DNA of 64,000 bases. Source: Gymnothorax reevesii. Taxonomy: Eukaryota > Chordata > Actinopteri > Anguilliformes > Muraenidae. The DNA is taken from assembly GCA_029721435.1 (NCBI GenBank), contig CM056581.1, positions 69,612,712 to 69,676,711 of the forward strand, read 5' to 3'. The position numbers and the translations under genes are program-made. Within the stretch, counting starts at the first letter, position 1; each line of letters starts with the position of its first letter. This document shows positions 1-8,689 of the stretch, piece after piece. Below the pieces are notes generated by a model. It saw nothing but the letters and a program-made list of their open reading frames with translations, was not told the origin of the DNA and searched no databases.

Positions 1-829
1 ACTTTAGCCTCTTCTTCAGAAGCCACACTCTGTAGACAGTTGTCCACATAGAAGTACTTCAGCACTGACTCCCGTACAGCATCTCCAGGCAGAGTGTAGT
101 CGATGGTGTGTTTCTGCAGGGCATACGTGGCGCAGCAGGGGCTGCAGGTGGTGCCAAAGGGGAGCACTCTCCATTCATATATAGCAGGTGGTTCCTCTCG
201 TTTGACTTCTCTCCAGAGAAAGCGAAGGAGTGGTTGGTCTTCTGACAGTAGCCTGACTTGATGGAACATGCCACGTATATCACTGCTGAAGGCCACAGCA
301 TGTTCCCTGAAGCGTAGGAGGACAGCAAGCAGAGAGGACCCCAGCGTTGGTCCCGGGAAGAGAAGTTTGTTGAGGTCCATGCCCTGAAACTGAAAGGAGC
401 ATTTAAAGACCACACGAGGCTTCCCATTATGTTCCACCATGTGGTGGGGGATGTACCAGCTGGTGGGCGTGTCTTTAGCTCCGGGCTCCAACTTCACCAC
501 GTAACCAGCTTGCTCTAACCTCTGTATCTCTGCTGTGAAGGCTGGAGCTTGCTCTGGAGCTTTAGTCAGCCTCCTTTCGGTGCTCCTAAGCAGGGGAAGA
601 ACAGCTTCCTTTGGTGCACATAGTTGTGGGAAGTTGTGGACACGGAGGAGAGGGGTAGCATAGCGGTAGATACCATCCACTTCTACTCGCTGAGTCCTGT
701 CCTCTAAGCACTTGATGGCCTCCTGATCCTGTCGTGATCTCATACTGGCCTTTTCACTCCACCAGGGGAGCACATCCATTTGCCACAACCTTTCAACTTG
801 TTGATAGAGGTCTGCTGGGTTACATACTG
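1..829 (-). pseudogene. BEL/Pao reverse transcriptase, N-terminal part (open to window edge)
   Basis: After the protease frame stops, a second minus-strand frame is open from about 833 to position 1 without a stop. It encodes DVLPWWSEKASMRSRQDQEA, then the RT fingers and palm: a region around GYVVKLEPG and WYIPHHMVEH, KPRVVFKCSFQFQG, FSSDIRGMFHQV (first catalytic Asp), WRVLPFGTTCSPCCATYAL, and FYVDNCLQS at about 10-45. The last box corresponds to YxDD, but its second Asp is Asn here. It has no start of its own; it is joined to gag-protease only through a one-base frame change near 830-835, either a lost base or a frameshift site. It is truncated by the window edge. Confidence 0.85.
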
Positions 830-3061
830 CTAGGTTGTGAAAAGACAGTATTGCTGTGAGAGGTACTGCTTAAGTCCATGGGTCGGACCCTGAAGAGTCC
901 ATCCAAGGCGGGTTCTGATAGCAACTGGAGGTCCGGGTGGACCAGCGCGCACAGGTTCAAGGGGTGTTATTAAGTGGGGATGGTCAGAGCCTATGAGCAA
1001 GACCGGATGAGTGCTCCCGGACTGCAGTAGAGGAAGATTTCTCAGGTGCCTGAATTTCCATCGCAGTGCTTTCATTGGGTAGGTGTGTTCTCCCAGGCCT
1101 AGGCTTGGTGCAGTGAAGACTCCATGTATGTTGAATACCTGCTTCGGAGAGCTGGATGGTGAGACACTGAAGGAGACAGCCGCCCTGTGAAGCACTTTGA
1201 GCTCCTGCCTCACTGTACGCAAGGGTAATTCTTCTGCTTGACCTTCAAGACCTAACTGCTGGGCCGCTGAGTGGAGAAGCAGGGTGCGCTCGGAACCGTC
1301 GTCCAAAATGGCGTAAGTCCCTAGGTCCTTATCTCCATTCCTAATCACTACTTTGCACACCTTGAGCAGGACACGGGGTCCCATGGGAGGTTTTCCTATG
1401 TATAGCACCTCTTCTGCTCCGCTCGTGTTCGTTGGCTTGACTGACTCTGTCTTCATTTGCTCAACTTTCTTTTTATCTTTATCCACATAGCCTGTGATTC
1501 TTTCGTTGATCTCGTGTAGGATGAGGAGGTGGCGATTATTACAGGTTTTGCAGCGCATCTTCAAATCACACTCTGCTGCCCGGTGGTTTCTGCCACAGCG
1601 CCAACAGCGGTTGTTATCTTGCACCCAGGTACTTTTTTGAGTGGCACTGAGAAGCTTGAAGTTGGCACAGTTGTTGAGTGAGTGCTTGTCATTCTCACAG
1701 AATGGGCAAAACTTCTTAGGAGTTTGTTGCTCAGCTGCTTCCCTTGATTTCTCTGCTTGAGGTTTGGGGGCTGTGCCGAGCAAGAGAATGGATGTTTTAG
1801 CTGGCGCCTTACCTCTCTTTTTCATGTCTCTGCCTTTCGGATTGGTGTCTCTCCTGGAGCCGCTATACTGTGACATGTCTTCCTGAACCTGTAGTTCATA
1901 TTCCAACCAGTCTGCCAAATCCAGTAAAGTGGGAATGGGAATCCGTAGAGGGTGGATGAAACGTCTGAAACTGGAGCGTAGGTCATGCGGCAGTTTACCT
2001 AGCAGGCGGGAAACATGGGAGCCACAGTCCAGTTCCACTTTTCCTTTATCCCCGAGCTGATCCAGCATGCTGACCAGTGATCTGACCCGCAGGGCAAACA
2101 TCCTGAATGCTTTGATGTCACCAGTGTTTATGTTGGGACCGTCCATTAGCTCTGCAATGCGCTGAAGAGCCAGCTGGTGTGGTTGGCCATACTGCTGGTT
2201 TAAAGCTGCCATGGTGTCTGTGAATGGGTAATGAGAGTTGCTATAAGAGTCAGCAATAAGTAGAGCTTTTTCATGTTTCAGATGATCCACCAGTATTTGA
2301 AACTTAAAGCGTTCTGTGGCATCCCTTGGCAGTATATTATCCAGGGCAACCTTCAGTCGGGCAAACTCTCTGGGATTAGGATGAGTAAACTCAGGAATGG
2401 TAGGAGTGGGTCCCCGATATGTCTTTTCCTGGCCACCTGCAAGTGTCCAATCCTCATGGCTAGAGGTGTACCACGCAGGAGGGCCTCTCTCCTTCTCTGA
2501 TGCATAGAGGTAATCAGGGTTTTGAGGTGCTCGTCTGCTCTGACTCCATTCTGGAGAATGATGGCGCCCTCTGGGGTCTGCAGACCTCTCTGGTGTGCGA
2601 CGGTGCTCTGATGTGTATCTGTACTCAGGAGCATAGCGTGGTTCAACTGTGTACTCACGAACAGTGGGCTGTGCACGGGGCAGGCTGAATGCTGGCTCAG
2701 GGTAAGTGTCTCTGTGGTATGCCCTTTCAGGGGTTGTTTCATACCTTCTTGCTTTGGCGGTGTATTGGGGTGAGTAGGCATCCCTATCTGAAAGGCGATG
2801 ATGGTAGTGTACCAGGCGGGGTATGGATGTTGGCTCTGGCCGGGGATACATGGCAGATGATGAGAGGGAGTGCATGTAACGTGGCTGCATTGCCTCTGCT
2901 GATGTGGGGTTGGATGGCTTTGGCCTGGGCATGTTAACTCCCTTGTGCCGGGCCCCCTGATGAGACTCATCCATACTTGGCTGCGGACGCTGCCCCGGAT
3001 TAGCATCACTGCGCTGATTTTGTGCTTTCAGCTCTGCGTTCTGCAGTCGTAGTTCCTGCAT
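830..3061 (-). CDS. BEL/Pao gag (DUF1759) - zinc knuckles - aspartic protease (DUF1758)
   Basis: This is the longest ORF of the window (743 codons). Residues 1-220 are low-complexity, rich in Pro, Arg, Tyr and Ser. About 235-370 is a DUF1759-type gag capsid-like region (starting at REFARLKVAL and running through LLGKLPHDLRSSFRRF). Cysteine clusters follow: CPFC at about 452, a CX2CX3HX4C knuckle at about 486-498 (CWRCGRNHRAAEC), and a third pair at 504-507 (CKTC). A retropepsin-like active site, ILDDGSERTLL, lies at about 585-595, with the partner motif LLIGSDHPHLI at about 688-698. The true gag N-terminus is upstream of the TAG at 3110, so the Met at 3061 is only the first one after that stop. 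The frame ends at 830; RT follows in a frame shifted by one base. The product would assemble virus-like particles and process the polyprotein. Confidence 0.88.
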   Translation of the reverse strand: MQELRLQNAELKAQNQRSDANPGQRPQPSMDESHQGARHKGVNMPRPKPSNPTSAEAMQPRYMHSLSSSAMYPRPEPTSIPRLVHYHHRLSDRDAYSPQYTAKARRYETTPERAYHRDTYPEPAFSLPRAQPTVREYTVEPRYAPEYRYTSEHRRTPERSADPRGRHHSPEWSQSRRAPQNPDYLYASEKERGPPAWYTSSHEDWTLAGGQEKTYRGPTPTIPEFTHPNPREFARLKVALDNILPRDATERFKFQILVDHLKHEKALLIADSYSNSHYPFTDTMAALNQQYGQPHQLALQRIAELMDGPNINTGDIKAFRMFALRVRSLVSMLDQLGDKGKVELDCGSHVSRLLGKLPHDLRSSFRRFIHPLRIPIPTLLDLADWLEYELQVQEDMSQYSGSRRDTNPKGRDMKKRGKAPAKTSILLLGTAPKPQAEKSREAAEQQTPKKFCPFCENDKHSLNNCANFKLLSATQKSTWVQDNNRCWRCGRNHRAAECDLKMRCKTCNNRHLLILHEINERITGYVDKDKKKVEQMKTESVKPTNTSGAEEVLYIGKPPMGPRVLLKVCKVVIRNGDKDLGTYAILDDGSERTLLLHSAAQQLGLEGQAEELPLRTVRQELKVLHRAAVSFSVSPSSSPKQVFNIHGVFTAPSLGLGEHTYPMKALRWKFRHLRNLPLLQSGSTHPVLLIGSDHPHLITPLEPVRAGPPGPPVAIRTRLGWTLQGPTHGLKQYLSQQYCLFTT

Positions 3062-3109
3062 GGATGCAAGTAGACTCTCCTGTACTTGTTTAAGTCGCTC
3101 ACACTCTTC

Positions 3110-3367
3110 CTACCAGTTATCAGTTAGCAACCACTGTGCAGAATGGTCATCTTCCTGACTAATTGGTGATGCAGTGCGAGCTCCAGATGCTCCCATAGCC
3201 TCTTCTTCCTCCTCCTCCTCTGGCTGGGGATGAGATGGAGCAGGCTGTGTGGGATGTAGTGGTGATGGTCTTGGCTCATTAGATAAGATGTAATCCTTAA
3301 GGTAGCCGGGGAGGGTTGTCTGCCTCCTGACACGGTCACCAGACTCTTTATCTGCTGAATCGGACAT
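3110..3367 (-). pseudogene. BEL/Pao gag, N-terminal segment ending in a premature TAG
   Basis: This 85-codon segment starts at the first ATG after the primer-binding site and carries an arginine-rich RRQTTLPGYLKDY motif near residues 14-26, which is typical of BEL gag N-termini, then a proline-rich stretch and an acidic Glu run. It ends in TAG at 3110-3112. The downstream gag-protease frame is the same frame (start coordinates 3367 and 3061 differ by a multiple of three), with 16 open codons between the stop and the next Met. I read this as one gag gene split by a single nonsense mutation. Stop-codon readthrough is possible but has no visible support. Confidence 0.75.
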
Positions 3368-3393
3368 CTTGGACTGCAGTAGGCTCTAGTTGA

Positions 3394-3410
3394 TCCGGCT
3401 CGAAGGACCA
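3394..3410 (-). other. tRNA primer-binding site matching tRNA-Tyr
   Basis: The minus strand reads TGGTCCTTCGAGCCGGA, the exact complement of the 3' end of vertebrate tRNA-Tyr including CCA (17 of 17 as I recall the tRNA). It sits 3 nt inside the LTR end and about 27 nt before the gag ATG, where minus-strand DNA synthesis of an LTR element would be primed. Confidence 0.75.
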
Positions 3411-3413
3411 CTT

Positions 3414-3741
3414 TGTGAGGGAGAGGCAGTGCTGGATATGCTGGATGTAACTGTGAAGAACCCGCTGCAGGTGATCGATCAGAATCACACTGATGTCTTG
3501 GTTGAAAGATTTATTTGCACTACCACATTCGCACACTTCCACAGTCTGACGCTCAAGTGGTTTTGCGTTAAGACGCACTTTACACCAGATGACTGTGTAG
3601 GTGGATGTCAGGAAAGAGTACGATGGTCTTTTACTGCAAGGGCAGCTCTCAGGTGCAAACTCTGTATGCTGGTAGAGTTAACCGGATCTCAGTTTGTGTC
3701 AGTGAGCGGGAATGTCACCGCCAGAGGGGGCCTTTTTCACA
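3414..3741 (-). repeat. 5' LTR of the BEL/Pao element (328 bp)
   Basis: On the minus strand the LTR starts TGTGA at 3741 and ends TCACA at 3414, giving the inverted 5-bp ends usual for LTRs. It ends 3 nt before a primer-binding site. An AATAAA poly(A) signal lies on the minus strand at 3510-3515. The second LTR is outside the window, so LTR-LTR divergence and the target duplication cannot be checked. Confidence 0.75.
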
Positions 3742-3911
3742 TTAGATTTACTTAATAATGTTATGTCAACTGGTCCCACTAAACTCAGTTAAATACATTC
3801 CACTCAATGCAACTAATTAAACTGGCCAAAAATGTTAGAAGCCAAATAAAGGTTACGCAAAGCAATTGCGTGGAACCAGTTGAAATAACATTATTAAGTA
3901 AGTCTAAAATG
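3740..3911. mobile_element. Small palindromic element (MITE) with ~40-bp inverted ends
   Basis: The arms 3740-3780 and 3869-3911 are near-complementary, sharing TTACTTAATAATGTTAT and then CAACTGGT followed by CCAC. The spacer is about 90 bp. There is no ORF. The BEL LTR abuts the left arm, which lacks a few terminal bases compared with the right arm, suggesting BEL inserted at this end. Superfamily not recognised. Confidence 0.6.
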
Positions 3912-3924
3912 TCTTAACATTTCA

Positions 3925-4555
3925 ATTTTTTTCAGTGTGGTGGAGCATTAGTGTATGTGGCATGGGTAACTTGGACGTCTGTGAAGACAACATTTATGCT
4001 GAACAATAAATACAGGTTTCAGAGCAACCTATACAGCCATCCAGACATCTTTTTCTGGCAAGGTGTCGCTTATTTCAGCAAGAGAATGCCAAACCATATT
4101 GTGTCCATGTTACAACACTAGTAAAACAGTTCAGATGCTTAACTGGCCTGCCTGCAGTCCAGACAGGTCACCCATTAAAAAATTTGGCTGTGAAAAAGTG
4201 CAAAAGTGTTGAAGCTGAAATATAGAGCAAGAAAGAGAAAACATTTTGCCTTCAAAACTACCGAAGTTGGTCTCCTCCATTCCAAAATGCTTATAGGGTG
4301 TTATTAGAAGAAGAGATGATTTAAACAGTGGTAAACATGGCCTGGTCCCAACTTTTATGAAACGTGTTGCTAGCATCAAATTCAAAATGGGCAAATTTTT
4401 CAAAAAAAAAAATTCTCAGTTTCAAACAATGATATGTTGTCTTTGTACTATTTCCAATTCATACAGCGTTTAAATGATTTGTCAATCATTGCGATCTGTA
4501 TTTATTCACATTTTACGCAACATCCCAACTTGTCTGGAAACAAAGTTGTAAAACC
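3925..4555 (+). pseudogene. Tc1/mariner-superfamily transposase, C-terminal remnant
   Basis: The plus strand shows the DDE hallmarks in damaged form. The usual QQDNAKPH box reads FQQENAKPY at about 4073-4100, so the second catalytic Asp is Glu. The usual WPACSPDLSPIE box reads LNWPACSPDRSPIK at about 4138-4180, so the third catalytic residue is Lys. Stops and frame breaks follow. The tail ends in CAACATCCCAACTTG...GTTGTA near 4520-4552, resembling the terminal repeat of an abundant fish element whose opposite end is seen at 55522. It is a dead copy lacking the N-terminal DNA-binding half. Confidence 0.7.
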
Positions 4556-5850
4556 GGTTGCAGCACTAAATACTAGTCTGTATTTTATCACCAGTAACAG
4601 TTGCAGTCATTCAACATGAAATGCACGGTGTTGATGCCCTTACATTTTGTAGACATTGTGTCACAAAACTGTTGGTCCAAAACGTGAAATTTGAAGAAAC
4701 TCTATTCATCTACTACCCTCCAACACAACTTTTTGAATGTATAAACTGTATAATTGTCTGTGTCAATTTGGTGTGTGTTTGCTTGAGAGCATGCATTAGC
4801 ACCGGTGTGGGTACGTGGTTTGGGTATATAATTGTGCAAGTATAATAAACAAGGCCTACGCTGTTGCCCCCGACAGCACAGAGTACATTGGTGAAAACCC
4901 CTACGTGACAGCTCCCCAGAAAGAAAGCTTAGATACAGTATTTCCCCAGACAGCATGGATGGCGAGAGTCATACTATTAGAAAATACTTTTTTTTTTTTT
5001 TTTGTTCAAACATTGAGGACTTTTTTAAATTATGATGAACTGGACTCATTTAAGACATCCTCAAACTGCCCATATGAATTCCACTTAGGCATTCTCCTGT
5101 GTTCATTGATAAAACAAGCATTGTAATTTGTTGAGAGGTGGATTATTACAACAGTCAATGTACAATCTCACTGGATTGTACCCCAGCGATCTGGGGTCAT
5201 TTTGCATATTAATTATGGATGATGCAACTTCTCAGATTTAACCAAATTTTAATCAGCTCATCTGCTACTCTATATTGTTCAGCAGCCTGGTCTTCATGGA
5301 GCTCTGGACTATAGATGTCAAGCTATACTGGCTGGGTAGCCAGCCAGCTTGCTACAGCGCGACATGAAAACGGCCTGCTGAACATGATGGTTTTCCTTTA
5401 GCTCCACAGCTGGCTATTGTAAACGTTAAATGAAGGTATATGCAAGTACCGTTAGTGCAGTATACATTTCAACTGAGCGAGTAATTGAAAACAAACATGG
5501 CTTGCAGAACTATTGGTGAAATCAAGCCTTTATCAGGCTTTGACTGAATTTTGACTGAATAATTTTATTAACACCTTAGGTAGCTTGGTTAGCAAGCTAA
5601 CTTATAGAAGCAACGTATAGTCCTACTGGACTGTACAGGACCTTGCAATGCAGTGCGTTTTTTTCATTTTGATTTAGCATGATGCACCATAACCGAATCA
5701 GCTCATCTGCTGCACTATATCTGTTGATGTGCATAATGTAAGTCAGAAGGTTATTGCTCGTACCATTCCTGAGATATTGAGCATGAGAGGATTGTGACTC
5801 ACTCACTAATTCACATCCATTATGGCCATATTAGCCTTCTATTGCAGGGA
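4556..5850. other. No gene recognised
   Basis: AT-rich sequence with a T-run at 4986-5001. Two faintly similar segments around 5164-5285 and 5629-5740 share AATCAGCTCATCTGCT, suggesting an old duplicated repeat. The short ORFs here show no recognisable domain. Confidence 0.4.
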
Positions 5851-5855
5851 ATAAT

Positions 5856-6346
5856 TGTAAAGGCTGGTTAAAGTGGAGTTTCAGATGCCGTGGCAGGCGA
5901 AGGTGCACCAAGCACAGAGCCGGCGCAGCTGAAAGTGATAGAGCTAAAATTGGAAGGTAAAGGAGCTTGCGTTTCTGAATACACAAAAGGCTGAAGTGCC
6001 AGAAACAAAGTGAGCAACTACAGAGGAAAAGAAATCTCAATAAACGAGAAACTAACAAGGCACCAAACAATTGTGCCATAAAAAACCTAAAGAAGCAAAG
6101 CTTCGCAGAAATAAAGATAATCTATATACTGACAAACCCTGACAAAAGATTGTTCGAGCCGAAGCGAGTGACATAATATCAGACACTCCAGCGAAGGAGG
6201 CGTGGCGACCTCCGGCTTATATAGACTCTGGGGAGGGACCGCCCAGGAATAATCAGCTGGGTGAAAAATTCGATGGAGAAATAATACGATGTCGTCAGGG
6301 ACGAGAGTAACAAAGAAAGCAAAAAGCACATAAACAAACCATGACA
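5856..6346 (-). repeat. 3' LTR of the Gypsy element (491 bp)
   Basis: It starts TGTCATGG at 6346 and ends CCAGCCTTTACA at 5856 on the minus strand. A TATATAAG promoter-like box lies on the minus strand near 6218-6226. The first ~110 bp align with 8151-8259, the remaining piece of the 5' LTR, with scattered differences, so the copy is not recent. Confidence 0.82.
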
Positions 6347-6376
6347 GGACCCCCCCCCCCCCCCCCCCAAAGAGAC
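6347..6376 (-). other. Polypurine tract of the Gypsy element
   Basis: On the minus strand a run of 19 G (C-run 6350-6368 on plus), preceded by purine-rich TCTCTTT and followed by TCC, sits immediately before the LTR start. This is the position of the plus-strand primer. The G-run is unusually long and may have expanded. Confidence 0.65.
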
Positions 6377-6399
6377 GGCCCCAGACGTTCCCAAAGAAC

Positions 6400-6567
6400 C
6401 CTTGAACGGAACTCAGAAATAACAGCAGGGTCCAGGATATCCCGAGCAGGGACCCAACAACGCTCCTCGGGACCGTATTCCTCCCAACCTACCAAAAACT
6501 GGAATCGCCGACCCACACGCCTCTCGGCAACAATACAACATACGGTGTACGCGGGGGCCCCCCTCAA
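6400..6567 (-). pseudogene. Chromodomain at the C-terminus of Gypsy integrase
   Basis: The frame encodes [35 protein letters not shown] and [15 protein letters not shown], a canonical chromodomain with its aromatic positions (Y, W and W). In chromoviruses this domain tethers integrase to modified histones and biases insertion to heterochromatin. It is separated from the integrase core by stop codons, so it is no longer part of one polyprotein. Confidence 0.82.
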
Positions 6568-6640
6568 TCATCCACGGAGGGGGCGGGGATTTGTCGGCAG
6601 GTGCCAGGATGCTTAAGACGCACAGTGACGGGGTTAATCC

Positions 6641-6962
6641 TCCGCAAATATCTTAAACGGGCTAAAAAACGAGGGGCCAATTTCCGAGATTCCACTCTTA
6701 AAGGGAGATCCCGTGTGGAAAACCAAACTCTCTGGCCCACTCAATAAGATGGGGCTAAATGGCGCTTTCTGTCAGCTGCAGATTTCTGTCTACGCCCAGC
6801 CTGCAACATGGAGGAACGGACCTTAGTCCAAACAGAGCAGCAGCATGGAATGAAGCGTTGACCAGAGGGAACTTCTGACTCCTTCTCAGACTCTGGAATC
6901 AGAGGAGGCTGATAACCCAACTGGGTCTCGAAAGGAGAAAGACCCATAGAGGAGTTACACAA
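6641..6962 (-). pseudogene. Gypsy integrase, post-catalytic region
   Basis: The frame contains [19 protein letters not shown] and then, beyond a stop near 6741, [19 protein letters not shown]. Both are conserved blocks that normally follow the DDE core in fish Gypsy integrase. The block is one frameshift away from the catalytic ORF, near 6960, and has an extra stop inside. Confidence 0.75.
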
Positions 6963-7435
6963 TATTCAGCACATTCCAAAAAATGACTCCAGGAGGCAGG
7001 ATTATTTGCCGCTAAGCACCGAAGAGTATTCTCCAAGGACTGATTAGTACGTTCAGTCTGCCCGTTAGCTTCAGGATGAAACCCTGACGACAGGCTCATC
7101 ATGGCCCCCAACTGTTCACAAAAAGCATGCCAGAATTTAGCCGCCAACTGAGGACCCCTGTCAGAAACCACATCTAGGGGGAGACCATGCAGCCGGAACA
7201 CGTGATTTATAACTAGGAAGGCTGTCTCCCGTGCAGAAGGCAGTTTAGGCAGCACGATAAAATGAGCGGCCTTGGAAAAACGGTCGACCACGACTAAGAT
7301 GACAGTATTGGCATTAGAGATGGGCAGGCCCGTGATAAAATCGAGTGCAATGCGGCTCCAAGGGCGTTTGGGTACAGGCAATGGGCGCAACAAGCCAGCG
7401 GGGGGGAGATGGGACACCGTATTGTCTTTCACCAT
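6899..7435 (-). pseudogene. Ty3/Gypsy integrase catalytic core (rve domain)
   Basis: The ORF encodes [16 protein letters not shown], then [10 protein letters not shown] (first Asp), [23 protein letters not shown] (second Asp) and [18 protein letters not shown] (catalytic Glu), so all three DDE residues remain. It breaks into a wrong frame after the sequence FLECAEY. The Met start of this ORF is internal to the original polyprotein. Integrase joins the cDNA ends to host DNA. Confidence 0.88.
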
Positions 7436-7674
7436 ACAAAGCTACCAAAATTGTCGGGCCAAGACCTGCTTGGTTCGATGGGCCCCAGGGTGACCCGCCA
7501 GATGGAAAGAGTGTCCCCACTGGAGAACCTGAGGACGAACCGCAACTGGGACAAACAAACAACCAGACGGTTCCCCACTAGGACCGAGATCGGTATCTTA
7601 ACCTGCACCACAGGTTCCCCGTCCCATTGAACGGGTGTCAAAATCTGGTCAACCGGAATGACCGGCTCCAGCAT
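7429..7674 (-). pseudogene. Gypsy integrase zinc-binding region, frameshifted and missing its Cys pair
   Basis: The first half of this frame is the linker before integrase. Near 7530 the conserved sequence continues in another frame as VLQWGHSFHLAGHPGAHRT, giving the two His of the HHCC motif. The following segment, normally containing CX2C, is absent: ARQFW, a stop and CMVKDN lead directly to PPAGLL of the core. The N-terminal zinc finger was therefore already broken. Confidence 0.65.
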
Positions 7675-7719
7675 AGGATCACAGTCGGAATGATCGCAAA
7701 TCCATGATAAGGCATCCGG

Positions 7720-8004
7720 CTAAATATTTTTTGAGCCAGGGCGGTAAGTTAACGTGAAGTTAAAATGGTTAAAAAACAATGACCCCCGTGCCTGCCGGGA
7801 ATTGCGTCGCTTGGTCTGCTGAATATACTGGAGATTTTTATGATCAGTCCAGACTACAAACAGTTGTTCAGACCCTTTCAGCCAATGGCGCCACTCCTCT
7901 AATGCCAGTTTAACAGCTAACAACTCCCTGTCACCTATGCTGTAATTCCGTTCAACCGCTGACAATGACCTAGAGAAGTAGGCGCCTGGATGCGCCTGTT
8001 CCAA
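7720..8004 (-). pseudogene. Gypsy RNase H domain
   Basis: Encodes [47 protein letters not shown] and [14 protein letters not shown], the standard fish Gypsy RNase H/RT-connection signature. A TAG at 7720-7722 interrupts just before PDALS, where the family usually has a Lys codon. The upstream frame contains a stop near 8078, and no RT palm (YxDD) is present. RNase H degrades the RNA strand during reverse transcription. Confidence 0.85.
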
Positions 8005-8150
8005 CTCAGCCGCATCAATAACGGTCTCTGGATCGGAGCCACATTCGGAAGAACAATCATCCTCTGGCTATCGCCAGTCAAGTTAAGGGTCCCACTCCAA
8101 CCCCTCTTCGGCCTCCTTCTCGAGGTTGGGAGGGCAGTGTGGGATAATCT

Positions 8151-8259
8151 CCCAGGAATAATCAGCCAGCTGGGTGAAAAATCTGATGGAGAAAGAATAC
8201 GATGTTGTCAGGGACGAGAGTAACAAAGAAAGCAAAAAGCACATACACCAACTGTGACA
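8151..8259 (-). repeat. 5' LTR fragment of the Gypsy element
   Basis: It matches the first ~110 bp of the 3' LTR (including the shared AAAGCAAAAAGCACATA and ATAATCAGC on plus). The match stops at CCCAGG at 8151, where the deletion junction falls. Confidence 0.8.
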
Positions 8260-8264
8260 ATAAT

Positions 8265-8640
8265 AGAAGAAAACAGTAACTCATTGATTATGAGTGAAAG
8301 AATCAAATTGTAAAATATTGCTTACATATCAGGCAGCGTGATGGAACTAAGGAGTTTCAAGGTATTAATTAGTTAATGAATTTATTATTATTAATATGCA
8401 GTGGATATTTTGCAATGAACCGCTTTTACATTTCTATGGCTATTCGGCTATGACCTCCGGTACGCATGTTGCAATTGTATCATTTTCGGACTAGGACGGT
8501 TTTGCAGAGGAGATCTGCCAGCAAGCGATTTTTGTCACTATTTTACTGTTGACATAATGGCAGGACTGCCAGCTAAACCGTACACAAGCTGTTTTACTGT
8601 GAGGATGTTGCTGCAGCCGCCAGTTGTTTAGCTAATCTCT
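8265..8640. other. No gene recognised
   Basis: AT-rich spacer between the Gypsy target duplication and a LINE remnant. I see no ORF, terminal repeat or RNA signal. Confidence 0.4.
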
Positions 8641-8689
8641 GATGATATTTTATAATGAGTGCAGGGTGTAATCTAGGTCGTTTTGCGGG

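Larger units (their letters stand above)
1..3741 (-). mobile_element. BEL/Pao LTR retrotransposon, 5' half (runs off the left edge)
   Basis: Read on the minus strand the order is LTR, primer-binding site, gag with zinc knuckles, aspartic protease and the start of reverse transcriptase, which is the BEL/Pao order (protease before RT). RNase H, integrase and the 3' LTR would lie left of position 1. The gag/protease frame has one in-frame TAG (3110-3112), and the RT continues in another frame after the stop at 830-832, so this copy is not directly translatable as one polyprotein. It lies directly beside a small inverted-repeat element at 3740. Assignment is from domain content seen in the translation; family knowledge supplies the BEL/Pao name. 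Confidence 0.9.
5856..8259 (-). mobile_element. Ty3/Gypsy chromovirus, internally deleted, flanked by 5-bp target duplication
   Basis: The element runs right to left. Its outer ends are TGTCAC at 8259 and TTTACA at 5856 (minus strand), and both sides are flanked by ATAAT (5851-5855 and 8260-8264). Visible parts in order are: first 109 bp of the 5' LTR, an unassigned acidic-coding stretch, RNase H, integrase, chromodomain, a G-rich polypurine tract and a full 3' LTR. The rest of the 5' LTR, the primer site, gag, protease and the RT palm are missing. Several stops and frameshifts show it is dead. The matching target duplication shows that this 2.4-kb span derives from a single insertion, so the deletion is internal. 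Confidence 0.88.

Noticed and set aside
2273..3009. ORFs on the plus strand and in an alternative minus frame across the BEL gag
   Set aside because: They overlap the gag-protease gene in other frames and have no domain; they are shadows of the low-complexity gag N-terminus.
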